Positions 52,984 to 60,822 of a stretch of 64,000 nucleotides of DNA are shown piece by piece. The stretch covers positions 1 to 64,000 of the forward strand of contig JAFLEH010000019.1 of the NCBI GenBank assembly GCA_017301995.1. The letters run 5' to 3'. The position numbers and the translations under genes are program-made. This stretch comes from Verrucomicrobiota bacterium (GTDB lineage: Bacteria > Verrucomicrobiota > Verrucomicrobiia > Verrucomicrobiales > Akkermansiaceae). Every line of letters begins with the position of its first letter. The first letter of the stretch is position 1. Below the pieces are notes generated by a model. It was not told the origin of the DNA. It saw nothing but the letters and a program-made list of their open reading frames with translations, and ran no database searches.

Positions 52984-54882
52984 CTATTTGCCAGCGGGAA
53001 CATCGCGGATGGTCCATTTGTCGAAATCCCACACGCGCTTCCGGCCGCCGACCGTCAATGTCAATGGACCGCCCGATTCCTGTGAGGCATTGGGTGCGCC
53101 TAGCAACGGAAAGTCATCATAGCGGACGGCCTTGCCATCGACCTTGCATTGGTCCGTCAGCTTGTCGGAAAGCGGCTTCCACAGGATGTCAAGGGTGCGC
53201 CCCCGGAGATTGCGGAACAACAACCGCGGCGGAGAGTTTCCGGTGGCGGCGGTTAGGCGGGTGCGTTCGGCGAGTGCCTGGCCGAATCGTTGCAGTTCCG
53301 CCTCCGGTCCGCCACCGGCAAAGGGTTTGAGATCCGATGTTTCGAGCACCCAACCGCCGCGCCGCGCGTTGCAGCGCCAGAGCTCCAGGTTTTCCCGGGT
53401 GTTGGGCTTGCCCCACAAGGCGGGCTCGGTAAAGCGGAAGGCAAACAGCATGCCGCCGCCATGGCATAGGATCCAACCGTCCCGCTCGCGGCGACTGACA
53501 ATCGCTCCGGTGGTGGTGAACGGAGCGCGTGTGATCCAGAAACCATAGGTCTCCGGCACGTCATAAACCCCTATCAAAGTCCCCTCGTGTTGCAATGTCT
53601 GGCAATACGGATTCTCCCCGTAGGCAAACGCGTTTCCGATCTTTTCCTGAGGGCGCCGCCGGTTCTCCTGCAACACCGTGAAGGTGCTGGCAGCCTGGGG
53701 ACTGTGCCATTTCAGCATCGTACGGCGGCATTCCTTGAACAGAAACGAGTTGTGGCTCGATCCATCCTCGCGCTGGCTCGCGAGGCCGTAGGTGTCGGTG
53801 AACCAGGCCACCTTATGGACGATCTGGTCATGTGTCGGCCAGATCTGGTTGGCAAGCACGGTTCGTCGGTCGGGCAATGATGCCTGCCATTTGCCCAAGG
53901 TCGCATGATCCAATGCCCTACCGGGATGCGCGAGCCAATAGGCCTGCGGCGCCGATGCCATGTTGAATGGCTGTTTGGAGCCATAGAGCAGATAGGCCAT
54001 CGCATTGGTGGGAGACGCCGAGCGCGGACCGAGATTGAGCGACCCCCAATACTTTCCACGCCCCGCGGAACTGATATGATAACCGTTATGCCAATGCGCG
54101 CCGGTCTGGATGAGCATGAAGTCCAGCGTCATGCGCGCCGCCCGCGCGAGCTGCGGATCCTTGCTGAACTCCGCAACCATCCGGGCCGGGCCGAAATCGG
54201 TGCCATAATAGACCGGCGCGTCATACTCCGACGCATTGCGCGAGCAGGTTCCGGAAAACTGCTTCATCAGGTAGTCCCGGCACTTGCTTGCGATCACAGC
54301 CGAGCCGTTTCCAGCGGAATCTTTCAGATCCGGCCACTGCTGGGCCGCGAGGTAACCGGCTCCACCGCGCATCAGTTCGTAATTCAGCGAGACACCTGCC
54401 GGGCGCCCGTAGTTGGGAGTCGATACGATCCGTTTGACTTTCGCCCGCATCGGCTCGGTGAACCGATCCGGATATAACAGAAACGCATGCATCACCGCAT
54501 GCATGTTGAACGGATCTGGTCGGGCCTTGGCGGTGGCGTCCAACATGTGGTCGATCGCCTTGACCGTAGCGGCAGGATCCGCTCCCAACTGGAGCCGGGC
54601 CGCATAGTAGGGCATCGCCTCTTTGGGAAAATCCGGATTGCGGGGAGTCGCGGATGCCAGATATCGGACGAACTCGCCACACCGCTCCTGATAGGTTGGC
54701 GCCACGATGACGGACGATGGGGCGGCGGCGTGGATCTGGCTAACGAAGCCCATCCCGGCAAACACAAGGAGCCCAACCGCGGCGGATGACAAGCCCCGCG
54801 AGATTGGCGAAACCGGACCGCGCCGCGTGAAATCGCGCGGTTGTGGGTTCATCTCATCGGGTTTGTGCCGCGCCATCATCAA
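52984..54882 (-). CDS. Unidentified secreted protein, probable (alpha/alpha) toroid plus beta domain
   Basis: A 632-residue protein with a long N-terminal stretch before a hydrophobic signal segment (SSAAVGLLVFAGMGFVSQIH); in-frame ATGs at 54882 and 54852 are both possible, the first lying 2 nt after the stop of the GH9-like gene. The first about 390 residues are helical, with repeated Trp/Tyr/His-rich loops (MLIQTGAHWHNGYHISSAGR, QREDGSSHNSFLFKE) as in toroid-fold polysaccharide lyases. The last about 200 residues are beta-rich (GIVSRRE-like GAIVSRRERDGWILCHGGGM). I cannot name the family. Position between glycosidases and the fold impression suggest a lyase or hydrolase. Confidence 0.55.
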   Translation of the reverse strand: MMMARHKPDEMNPQPRDFTRRGPVSPISRGLSSAAVGLLVFAGMGFVSQIHAAAPSSVIVAPTYQERCGEFVRYLASATPRNPDFPKEAMPYYAARLQLGADPAATVKAIDHMLDATAKARPDPFNMHAVMHAFLLYPDRFTEPMRAKVKRIVSTPNYGRPAGVSLNYELMRGGAGYLAAQQWPDLKDSAGNGSAVIASKCRDYLMKQFSGTCSRNASEYDAPVYYGTDFGPARMVAEFSKDPQLARAARMTLDFMLIQTGAHWHNGYHISSAGRGKYWGSLNLGPRSASPTNAMAYLLYGSKQPFNMASAPQAYWLAHPGRALDHATLGKWQASLPDRRTVLANQIWPTHDQIVHKVAWFTDTYGLASQREDGSSHNSFLFKECRRTMLKWHSPQAASTFTVLQENRRRPQEKIGNAFAYGENPYCQTLQHEGTLIGVYDVPETYGFWITRAPFTTTGAIVSRRERDGWILCHGGGMLFAFRFTEPALWGKPNTRENLELWRCNARRGGWVLETSDLKPFAGGGPEAELQRFGQALAERTRLTAATGNSPPRLLFRNLRGRTLDILWKPLSDKLTDQCKVDGKAVRYDDFPLLGAPNASQESGGPLTLTVGGRKRVWDFDKWTIRDVPAGK

Positions 54883-54884
54883 TG

Positions 54885-56816
54885 CTAGAGCGAAAGGGTG
54901 ATATGGCGGGCGAGATAGCCGTATCCATAGGAAACGACGACCTTGTCACTGGAATTGGCCTCCAGCGATCCGTTGTCGCGGACGGATTTGGTTCCCGCGG
55001 CGAGCGGAATACGTCCGACGAATGTGGCGCCGCACGGCGATTCCTCGGTTACCTTGACCCGCTCGGTGTCGCCGGAGGCCGTGGTCACCAAAACCGTCGC
55101 GGTTTCCACCTTGTCGTATGCGAAGTTGAGCGGAGCGGTCAATCGGATCACCAGGTCTCCTCCGTCTCTAACGGCCTCAACTTTGGTTTCGCTCCATGCG
55201 AGGTAAGCCAGACTGATGTTGTAGGCCACGTTGAACTGCACCCATCCTTCGGTCCATCCGAAATCGCCCTTCTCCGGATGATAGGGATAGTGGCCGTCTT
55301 TCGGGCTGCCATCGAGCACGAAGCGGGCGCCGGACAGTTTGCCGATGCCACCCGGAAGATCGCGGAACCATCCGAACTCCACGCCTTCGATCTCGCGGGG
55401 TGCGTCGAAGGAAAAATGCCGGCCAACTGGATTGCGCCCGAACATGTTGTCAAAGTGCGACCACACCAGTTGGTCGAGTCGGGCGCGGGTGGCGCTGTCT
55501 TTCACGAACTCCCTGCACGCGAGGAGCGGGGCGGGAAACCCACACACATTGCCCGGTTCATTCCATTTCTGAGGGCTCGACGGATCCATCGGCGTCCAGC
55601 GGTCGCCATCGTCGAGCTTGCGGAAATCCCACATGTTGTTGGAGCGGCGTACGGCCACCCCGGCCCAGGCGTTGAGCTTGGCCGGGAGTTCCTTCGGGGC
55701 GCGGTCCGGGTAGTTCCTAAGCAGATGGGCGAGACCGGTGATGGTTAGAAACTCGCTCTGCCGCTGGCCTTTGGTGGTTAACGGATCGTTCCAATCGAGA
55801 TTCTCGACGAGCCATTTCGCCTGGGTGACGGCCGCCTCCAGATAGCGGTCCGCATCGGCGCGTCCCGAACGTTTCGCGGCCTCGTGCATCAGTAGGTTCG
55901 GTTCCACCGAAAATCCCGGAGGAAGGCAGCCCTTGGTACTGCCGATCCGCGTTTTGCAGGCTAACAAATCATGTCCCTTGCTTTCGTCGTATGGATATTT
56001 CCGGTCCGCATCCGGATTCTGCCAGACGCGGAAGGCGTATTCCTCCACCACCATGCGGTTTTGTTCCGGCAACCAGCGTTCGATAGCGGGCCAGGCGTGG
56101 AGAAAATAGGCCAGTTGGGATTTCAGCAGTTCGTGGCGCAGATTCTGGGTAACGATCACATCCGCTCCCCAATGAATCAGTTTGACGATGTCCGGAGCGT
56201 CGTCCCGATAGGGCTCCAGCGCGCCCCACAACTTCGGATTCTTGGGCGCCTCGTATTTGACCTGGCGCGCCATCCGCTCGTAGGCCGAGGGATTAGCCAG
56301 GTATTGCGGCACCAGCACATGAAGTTCCAGCCCGAAATGATGGTCGTCGCGCCAACCGAACGAACCGGGGCAGGTGTTGCGGTAGTTGCCGACATAATGC
56401 CGCGAGTCGATCATGAAATCCAGCGCACCCTGGCAGGTGACACGCTCCAGCCAGTTCGGCCCGATCCTGAACGGCACCGAGGTGATGCCTCCCGCGGTGA
56501 TTGTGAATTGCTTTTCTGAACGCGGATTAAATTCCGTTAGATCGCCGATATGTCCGCTCAGCATGCCGCTGAATGCCGGGGACTTGGCGCCGGATTCACG
56601 GACTTCGAAGCGTGTGCCGTCCGCCAACGTGGGCGCGGTGAAACGCTTCGGCTTGCCCAGGTTGAATCCGCTCTGATTCAGATAGATCGCGGGAATGGCG
56701 GGCTGAGGCGCCACCGGCGGAACCGGTTTGGCGGCCTGGGACGGGATTGTTGTCGCGACCACGAATGCCACGCAGAAGGCTTCGAACGATTGGGCGGGTT
56801 GGCGGTTTCTTCTCAC
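54885..56816 (-). CDS. GH9-related protein with CelD-type Ig-like domain
   Basis: A 643-residue secreted protein. After the signal peptide, IPAIYLNQSGFNLGKPKRFT begins an N-terminal Ig-like domain of the cellulase (CelD_N) type (about 38-120). An (alpha/alpha)6-barrel-like domain follows. The position where GH9 enzymes have DAGD reads FGWRDDHHFGLEL, and near the end TEGWVQFNVAYNISLAYLAW corresponds to the GH9 catalytic Glu helix. The first catalytic motif is therefore altered, so the reaction may differ from endoglucanase activity. A short beta domain closes the protein. It lies 2 nt upstream of the preceding toroid-like gene and 26 nt downstream of the FAD gene. Confidence 0.65.
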   Translation of the reverse strand: MRRNRQPAQSFEAFCVAFVVATTIPSQAAKPVPPVAPQPAIPAIYLNQSGFNLGKPKRFTAPTLADGTRFEVRESGAKSPAFSGMLSGHIGDLTEFNPRSEKQFTITAGGITSVPFRIGPNWLERVTCQGALDFMIDSRHYVGNYRNTCPGSFGWRDDHHFGLELHVLVPQYLANPSAYERMARQVKYEAPKNPKLWGALEPYRDDAPDIVKLIHWGADVIVTQNLRHELLKSQLAYFLHAWPAIERWLPEQNRMVVEEYAFRVWQNPDADRKYPYDESKGHDLLACKTRIGSTKGCLPPGFSVEPNLLMHEAAKRSGRADADRYLEAAVTQAKWLVENLDWNDPLTTKGQRQSEFLTITGLAHLLRNYPDRAPKELPAKLNAWAGVAVRRSNNMWDFRKLDDGDRWTPMDPSSPQKWNEPGNVCGFPAPLLACREFVKDSATRARLDQLVWSHFDNMFGRNPVGRHFSFDAPREIEGVEFGWFRDLPGGIGKLSGARFVLDGSPKDGHYPYHPEKGDFGWTEGWVQFNVAYNISLAYLAWSETKVEAVRDGGDLVIRLTAPLNFAYDKVETATVLVTTASGDTERVKVTEESPCGATFVGRIPLAAGTKSVRDNGSLEANSSDKVVVSYGYGYLARHITLSL

Positions 56817-56842
56817 TGCTTCTAGTTATTGTTGGAATCTCG

Positions 56843-59209
56843 TCATTTTCCGGGGCCGTAACACCGCACCGCGAACAAACTGGCCGGCACATTGACGGAA
56901 GGGGCCACAACATGAATTTCGAGGCGTCGGGTCACCACCGGTGCGCCCAATCCGATCACAACCCGCGACTGATGGTTCCCGCTGATTTCGGCGAGAACGG
57001 CGAGTTCCGTCGCATCGCGGGTGACGGTTCTGGATCCCGAGCCTGATAGATAATCGGGATCACCGGCGCGTTCGTCTTCCACGACGGCCGCGACCCGGAT
57101 ATGGCTGACGCAGTATGGCATTACCCGTTCCGGATGCCCCATCAGCACCGACTCCATCGGGTGGTCGAAGTCCGTGTCCATATCCAGTTCGATCCGCGCG
57201 ATCTCCTGGGGGTCATCCCATCGCATGCGCACCACGGGTTGTTCATGGGCGAAGTCGGCCACCCAGGCGTTCGGCCAAACCGCCGGACGGTTATAACCGT
57301 TCACCAGATTCTCCGGACCGAACGCCTGTAGCGGCGGATTGATCCGCAGCGCCAGATTCTTTCCGTGCGGACGGCGTTTGGGCGTCCAGAACTCGAAGGA
57401 ATCGACGCCGATTCCCGGAGGCGGCGACTGAGTGGCGGATTTGGTGACCGCCTTGTTGCCGTTATGGCAAAGCGCCAGAACACCGGTTGCCAACTGGTCG
57501 GACAGATGCACCGCTACCTGCCCGTTCAGCAGCACGCAAACAAAGGCATAACATTGGGAATCAAGCGTCGAGGAGAATGGCAATCCGATCCATTGGCCGC
57601 CACCGGCGCGCAGTGGAATCGCAATCCGTTCGAGGACCACATCCGGCGTGTGGTTTCCGGCGCGGGAACTCACGCGCAACTCCACTTCCAGGGTGGTTTC
57701 CGCCGCCACATCCAGCAGCAGGTCGATTCTCGGAACCGGACCGCCGAACATCGGCAGCATCATGGCCCACGATTCAGTTAGCTCCATCACCTCTCCGCTC
57801 GGGAGAAATGATGAAAGCGACAGTTGGCTGCTGGCCGAGAGGCGGGCGCGTCGCGCGAGGTCATCCGGATCATGAAGCGGAACGCCGGGGATGTGCTGAC
57901 CGACCCGTGACAGCCGCCGCTGGAGATCCGCCATGCGGGCCGGCTCCAACAAGTCGCGTGGCAGAAGTCCGTCGCGGTGGCACAGGGCGGCGGCCATGCC
58001 GACCGCTTGCGCTCCGTGCGCGCAGGTGGCCATCACGCGCGTGCTGGCGAACGCCACATGCGACGCGCTGATGATGCGCCCGGCGAGAAACAGATTGTCG
58101 ATGTTGCGGCTGTAGAGGCAGCGGAACGGAATCTGATAGACACCCTTGCCATGCCACTGGGTACACGGCGGCAATGGACTATAGACGCCCATCGGCGGGT
58201 GCAGGTCGATGGCCCATCCGCCGAAGGAAACCGCGTCGGGGTGGGTCCGCTGCTCCACGACATCCCGCTGGGTGAGGATGTGATCGCCCTCGAAGCGCCG
58301 GCTTTCGCGCTTGCCGGGAATCGTGCCGACCCATTCGAGCGTGAGTGTTTCCGCCTCCGGAAAGCGTCCGGAGTTCTTGATGTGGTCCCACACGCCATAG
58401 ACCACTTTCCACAACTCCCATTTGATGGTTTCGCTGTCATGGATGGTATCCATGGTCCCCCCCCATTCGATCCACCACAGGCGGCATCCGGAGTCACCGG
58501 CCTTGAAGTCGCGCCAACGCGGGACGCGCGTGATGTCCGAGAGCGCGAAGGCGGGCGGAACGAACCGCACAGGCCGGCCGGTGTCCTTGGAGTAGAAATA
58601 CATCGTGTGCCCCAACATCCCGGGTTCGGCTTCCTCCGGGGCGAACAATTCGCCGAATTCCCCGCGAGCTTCAGCCCCCATCCGAAACGCGGCGCCGGCG
58701 AGAAACCCGACGATTCCATCGCCACTGGCATCGCAGAACAGCGGCGCGGAAATGTCATACGCCGTCGAATTCTGCGAACAAAACGCGCTGACCGACCGGA
58801 TGTTGGCGGCATCGGATTTTCCGACATCGTGCGCGGCGGTGTTCAGCAAAAGGGTGATATTGGGCTCGCGCGTCACCCATTCCAACAGGATCGTATCGAC
58901 AACCAGCGGATTTCCCTCCGGATTGCGGAACATGTTTTCCACCAGGATCTCATCGATCACGCCGCCTTCCCTGGCCCAGCGGTTGTTGTTTCCCATGTGT
59001 GACGTGGCGCCCAGGATCCACAGGCGCACCTCGCTGGAAGCGTTGCCGCCGAGCACGGGCCTGTCTTGCACGAGCACCACGCGCAGACCGGCACGGGCGG
59101 CGGTGACGGAGCAGCACACACCGGCCAGACCTCCACCAATCACGGCAAGATCGCACGATAGCGGAACACGGCGCAATTCGCGCGACATGGCGGGCGGTTC
59201 AACGGTCAT
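56843..59209 (-). CDS. FAD-dependent oxidoreductase with C-terminal beta domain
   Basis: A 788-residue protein (start MTVEPPAMSRELRR at 59209; MSRELRR at 59188 is an alternative). The FAD fold is CDLAVIGGGLAGVCCSVTAA (19-38), then RPVLGGNASSEVRLWILGAT, FCDASGDGIVGFLAGAAFRM and AGRIISASHVAFASTRVMAT. The C-terminal about 270 residues contain a discoidin-like part (NGYNRPAVWPNAWVADFAHE, DDPQEIARIELDMD). There is no signal peptide. It is a paralogue of 33596-35917 with the same two-part layout. It is first in the long minus-strand run, and its promoter must lie in the divergent region 59210-59490 that carries TGCGCA sites. Confidence 0.8.
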   Translation of the reverse strand: MTVEPPAMSRELRRVPLSCDLAVIGGGLAGVCCSVTAARAGLRVVLVQDRPVLGGNASSEVRLWILGATSHMGNNNRWAREGGVIDEILVENMFRNPEGNPLVVDTILLEWVTREPNITLLLNTAAHDVGKSDAANIRSVSAFCSQNSTAYDISAPLFCDASGDGIVGFLAGAAFRMGAEARGEFGELFAPEEAEPGMLGHTMYFYSKDTGRPVRFVPPAFALSDITRVPRWRDFKAGDSGCRLWWIEWGGTMDTIHDSETIKWELWKVVYGVWDHIKNSGRFPEAETLTLEWVGTIPGKRESRRFEGDHILTQRDVVEQRTHPDAVSFGGWAIDLHPPMGVYSPLPPCTQWHGKGVYQIPFRCLYSRNIDNLFLAGRIISASHVAFASTRVMATCAHGAQAVGMAAALCHRDGLLPRDLLEPARMADLQRRLSRVGQHIPGVPLHDPDDLARRARLSASSQLSLSSFLPSGEVMELTESWAMMLPMFGGPVPRIDLLLDVAAETTLEVELRVSSRAGNHTPDVVLERIAIPLRAGGGQWIGLPFSSTLDSQCYAFVCVLLNGQVAVHLSDQLATGVLALCHNGNKAVTKSATQSPPPGIGVDSFEFWTPKRRPHGKNLALRINPPLQAFGPENLVNGYNRPAVWPNAWVADFAHEQPVVRMRWDDPQEIARIELDMDTDFDHPMESVLMGHPERVMPYCVSHIRVAAVVEDERAGDPDYLSGSGSRTVTRDATELAVLAEISGNHQSRVVIGLGAPVVTRRLEIHVVAPSVNVPASLFAVRCYGPGK

Positions 59210-59341
59210 CGTGGGGATCGGGTGGCGGGTTCGAACGGAATCGGGCATTGGATTGACACACGGAAAGGCACGCACGCCAAACGCGCGTCCTTCCGGCTGC
59301 GTACATTGTGCGGAAATCCGAGGATCCGGGCAACATCAAAC

Positions 59342-59368
59342 CGCGCATGATTTCTGTGATTTTGCGCA
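59342..59368. promoter_or_regulatory. TGCGCA half-site pair, divergent promoter region
   Basis: CGCGCA (59342-59347) and TGCGCA (59363-59368, preceded by TTT) start exactly 21 bp apart. Two weaker related cores, TGCGTA (59298-59303) and TGCGGA (59309-59314), lie 11 bp apart further left. The pair sits between the divergent FAD gene (start 59209) and XylR-type gene (start 59491), 18 bases from a consensus -35 element. It is a likely site for autoregulation and for control of the long minus-strand run. Confidence 0.55.
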
Positions 59369-59386
59369 ACACCCCGCTCCGATATC

Positions 59387-59415
59387 TTGACAATCCGGCA
59401 ACCCTCCGCTAGCGT
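59387..59415 (+). promoter_or_regulatory. Promoter of the second XylR-type gene
   Basis: TTGACA (59387-59392), a perfect -35 element, is followed after 17 bp by TAGCGT (59410-59415), a weak -10. This would start transcription near 59422, about 70 nt before the ATG at 59491. The weak -10 and the TGCGCA pair just upstream fit a regulated promoter. Confidence 0.5.
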
Positions 59416-59490
59416 GACAAGGCCCTCGCGGCGGATCATGCGATCCGACCGCACAAGGGGGCACCTTCGGGCATATTTCAGATCCAGCGA

Positions 59491-60675
59491 ATGCAACTTG
59501 GGAAAAGCAGGACCAGCAAGGCGAAACGGGTGGCCGTCTTGGTTGACACTTCGACCACTTGGGGTCGGGAGGTGATCGCCGGCATTCACCGATACAGTTG
59601 CGGTGGCGCGGACTGGCAGTTGTTTGTGGAAGCCCGGGGCGTGGAACAGCGTCGCTGGCTCCCGACATCGTGGCGGGGCGATGGCGTCATCGCGCGGGTC
59701 GGGTTCACCGATCTGGCGAAGCGGTTGCGCTCGCTGCGGGTTCCTGTCGTCAATGTTTCCGGCATCAGCCTTCCCGAGGCGAGATTCCCGCGGGTGGCTT
59801 CCGATCAGGCGGCGGCCGCGGAAATGGCGGCTGCCCACCTGATGGAGCGCGGGTTCAAGCACTTCGCCTACTTCAGCCTGTTAGGAGTGGGTTACGTCGC
59901 GGAGCACCAGCAGGCGTTCGAGGATCGGTTGCGCATGGCCGGCCACCGCTGCGAGGTATTCTCGGTGCAGCCGCAGATTGGCGCCGAACCCGATTGGAAT
60001 CTTGATCTGCGCCGCCTCGGCAAGTGGCTAGCCCGCATGCCCAAGCCGCTGGCCGTTTTCACATGGAGTACGAGCAGCGCGCGCGAGGTGATCTACGCCT
60101 GCGGCCAATGCGATCTCGCGGTGCCCGAGGAGGTGGCGGTGCTGAGCGGTTCCAACGACGACCTGCTGTGCGAGGTGGCTCCGGTTCCCATTTCAGCCAT
60201 CCAGTTGGGTGCGGAACAGATCGGTTTCCAGGCGGCATCCGAGCTTGATCTCTGGATGCGGTCACCCGAATCCAAGCCCGCAGGGGAAATCCTGATTCCC
60301 CCGGTGGGTGTTATCGAGCGGCGTTCCACCGACACGCTGGCGATTGACGACCCGTCGCTCGTAAAAGCGCTCCGCTTCATCCGCGAGAATCCCGCCCTGC
60401 CCATCCAGGTGTCGGATGTCGCGCGGGAAGCCGGGATGTGCAGGCGGGCGCTTGAGCAAAGGTTCCAGCAGCTTCTGGGACGGTCACCAGCCGCCGAGAT
60501 CCGCCGTGTCCGCATCGAGCGCGCCCTCGAGATGCTGAGGTGTACCGATCTTCCTGTGGCCACGGTGGCGGAGCGCGCGGGATTCAGCAGCCCGGAATAC
60601 ATGTCATCCGTGTTTCGCCAACATCTCACCACGACACCTCTGCACTATCGAAAGCAGGAACGGAATTCGAAGTAG
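59491..60675 (+). CDS. XylR-type AraC-family transcription regulator
   Basis: A 394-residue regulator. The N-terminal sugar-sensor domain opens KRVAVLVDTSTTWGREVIAG and ends GVIERRSTDTLAIDDP; the AraC domain has VSDVAREAGMCRRALEQRFQ and VATVAERAGFSSPEYMSSVF. It is a clear paralogue of 30950-32134 (same length, same domain borders). It is divergent from the long minus-strand run of glycosidases and lies directly upstream of the large secreted oxidoreductase gene. TGCGCA half-site pairs flank it on both sides, so it probably controls both neighbours and itself (inference). No Shine-Dalgarno sequence precedes the ATG. Confidence 0.92.
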   Translation: MQLGKSRTSKAKRVAVLVDTSTTWGREVIAGIHRYSCGGADWQLFVEARGVEQRRWLPTSWRGDGVIARVGFTDLAKRLRSLRVPVVNVSGISLPEARFPRVASDQAAAAEMAAAHLMERGFKHFAYFSLLGVGYVAEHQQAFEDRLRMAGHRCEVFSVQPQIGAEPDWNLDLRRLGKWLARMPKPLAVFTWSTSSAREVIYACGQCDLAVPEEVAVLSGSNDDLLCEVAPVPISAIQLGAEQIGFQAASELDLWMRSPESKPAGEILIPPVGVIERRSTDTLAIDDPSLVKALRFIRENPALPIQVSDVAREAGMCRRALEQRFQQLLGRSPAAEIRRVRIERALEMLRCTDLPVATVAERAGFSSPEYMSSVFRQHLTTTPLHYRKQERNSK

Positions 60676-60724
60676 GACCGGCTCCGAGATAGGATGGCAT
60701 TCCAACCCCGGGCTTTCCGGCCTG

Positions 60725-60766
60725 TGCGCAAAACCACAGAATTGTTGCGCAAACACCGGTTGCGCG
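60725..60766 (+). promoter_or_regulatory. TGCGCA half-site pair before the secreted oxidoreductase
   Basis: TGCGCAAAA (60725-60733) and TTGCGCAAA (60745-60753) are direct repeats with cores 21 bp apart; TTGCGC (60760-60765) follows as a partial third site 15 bp on. They lie 50 nt after the regulator stop (60675) and 57-98 nt before the ATG at 60823. Direct half-sites two helical turns apart are typical for AraC-family proteins. Confidence 0.65.
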
Positions 60767-60822
60767 AGATCCCGATTCCCCGGATGTTGCTTGGCGGCAC
60801 CGCATACCACGCGCCAACGCCC

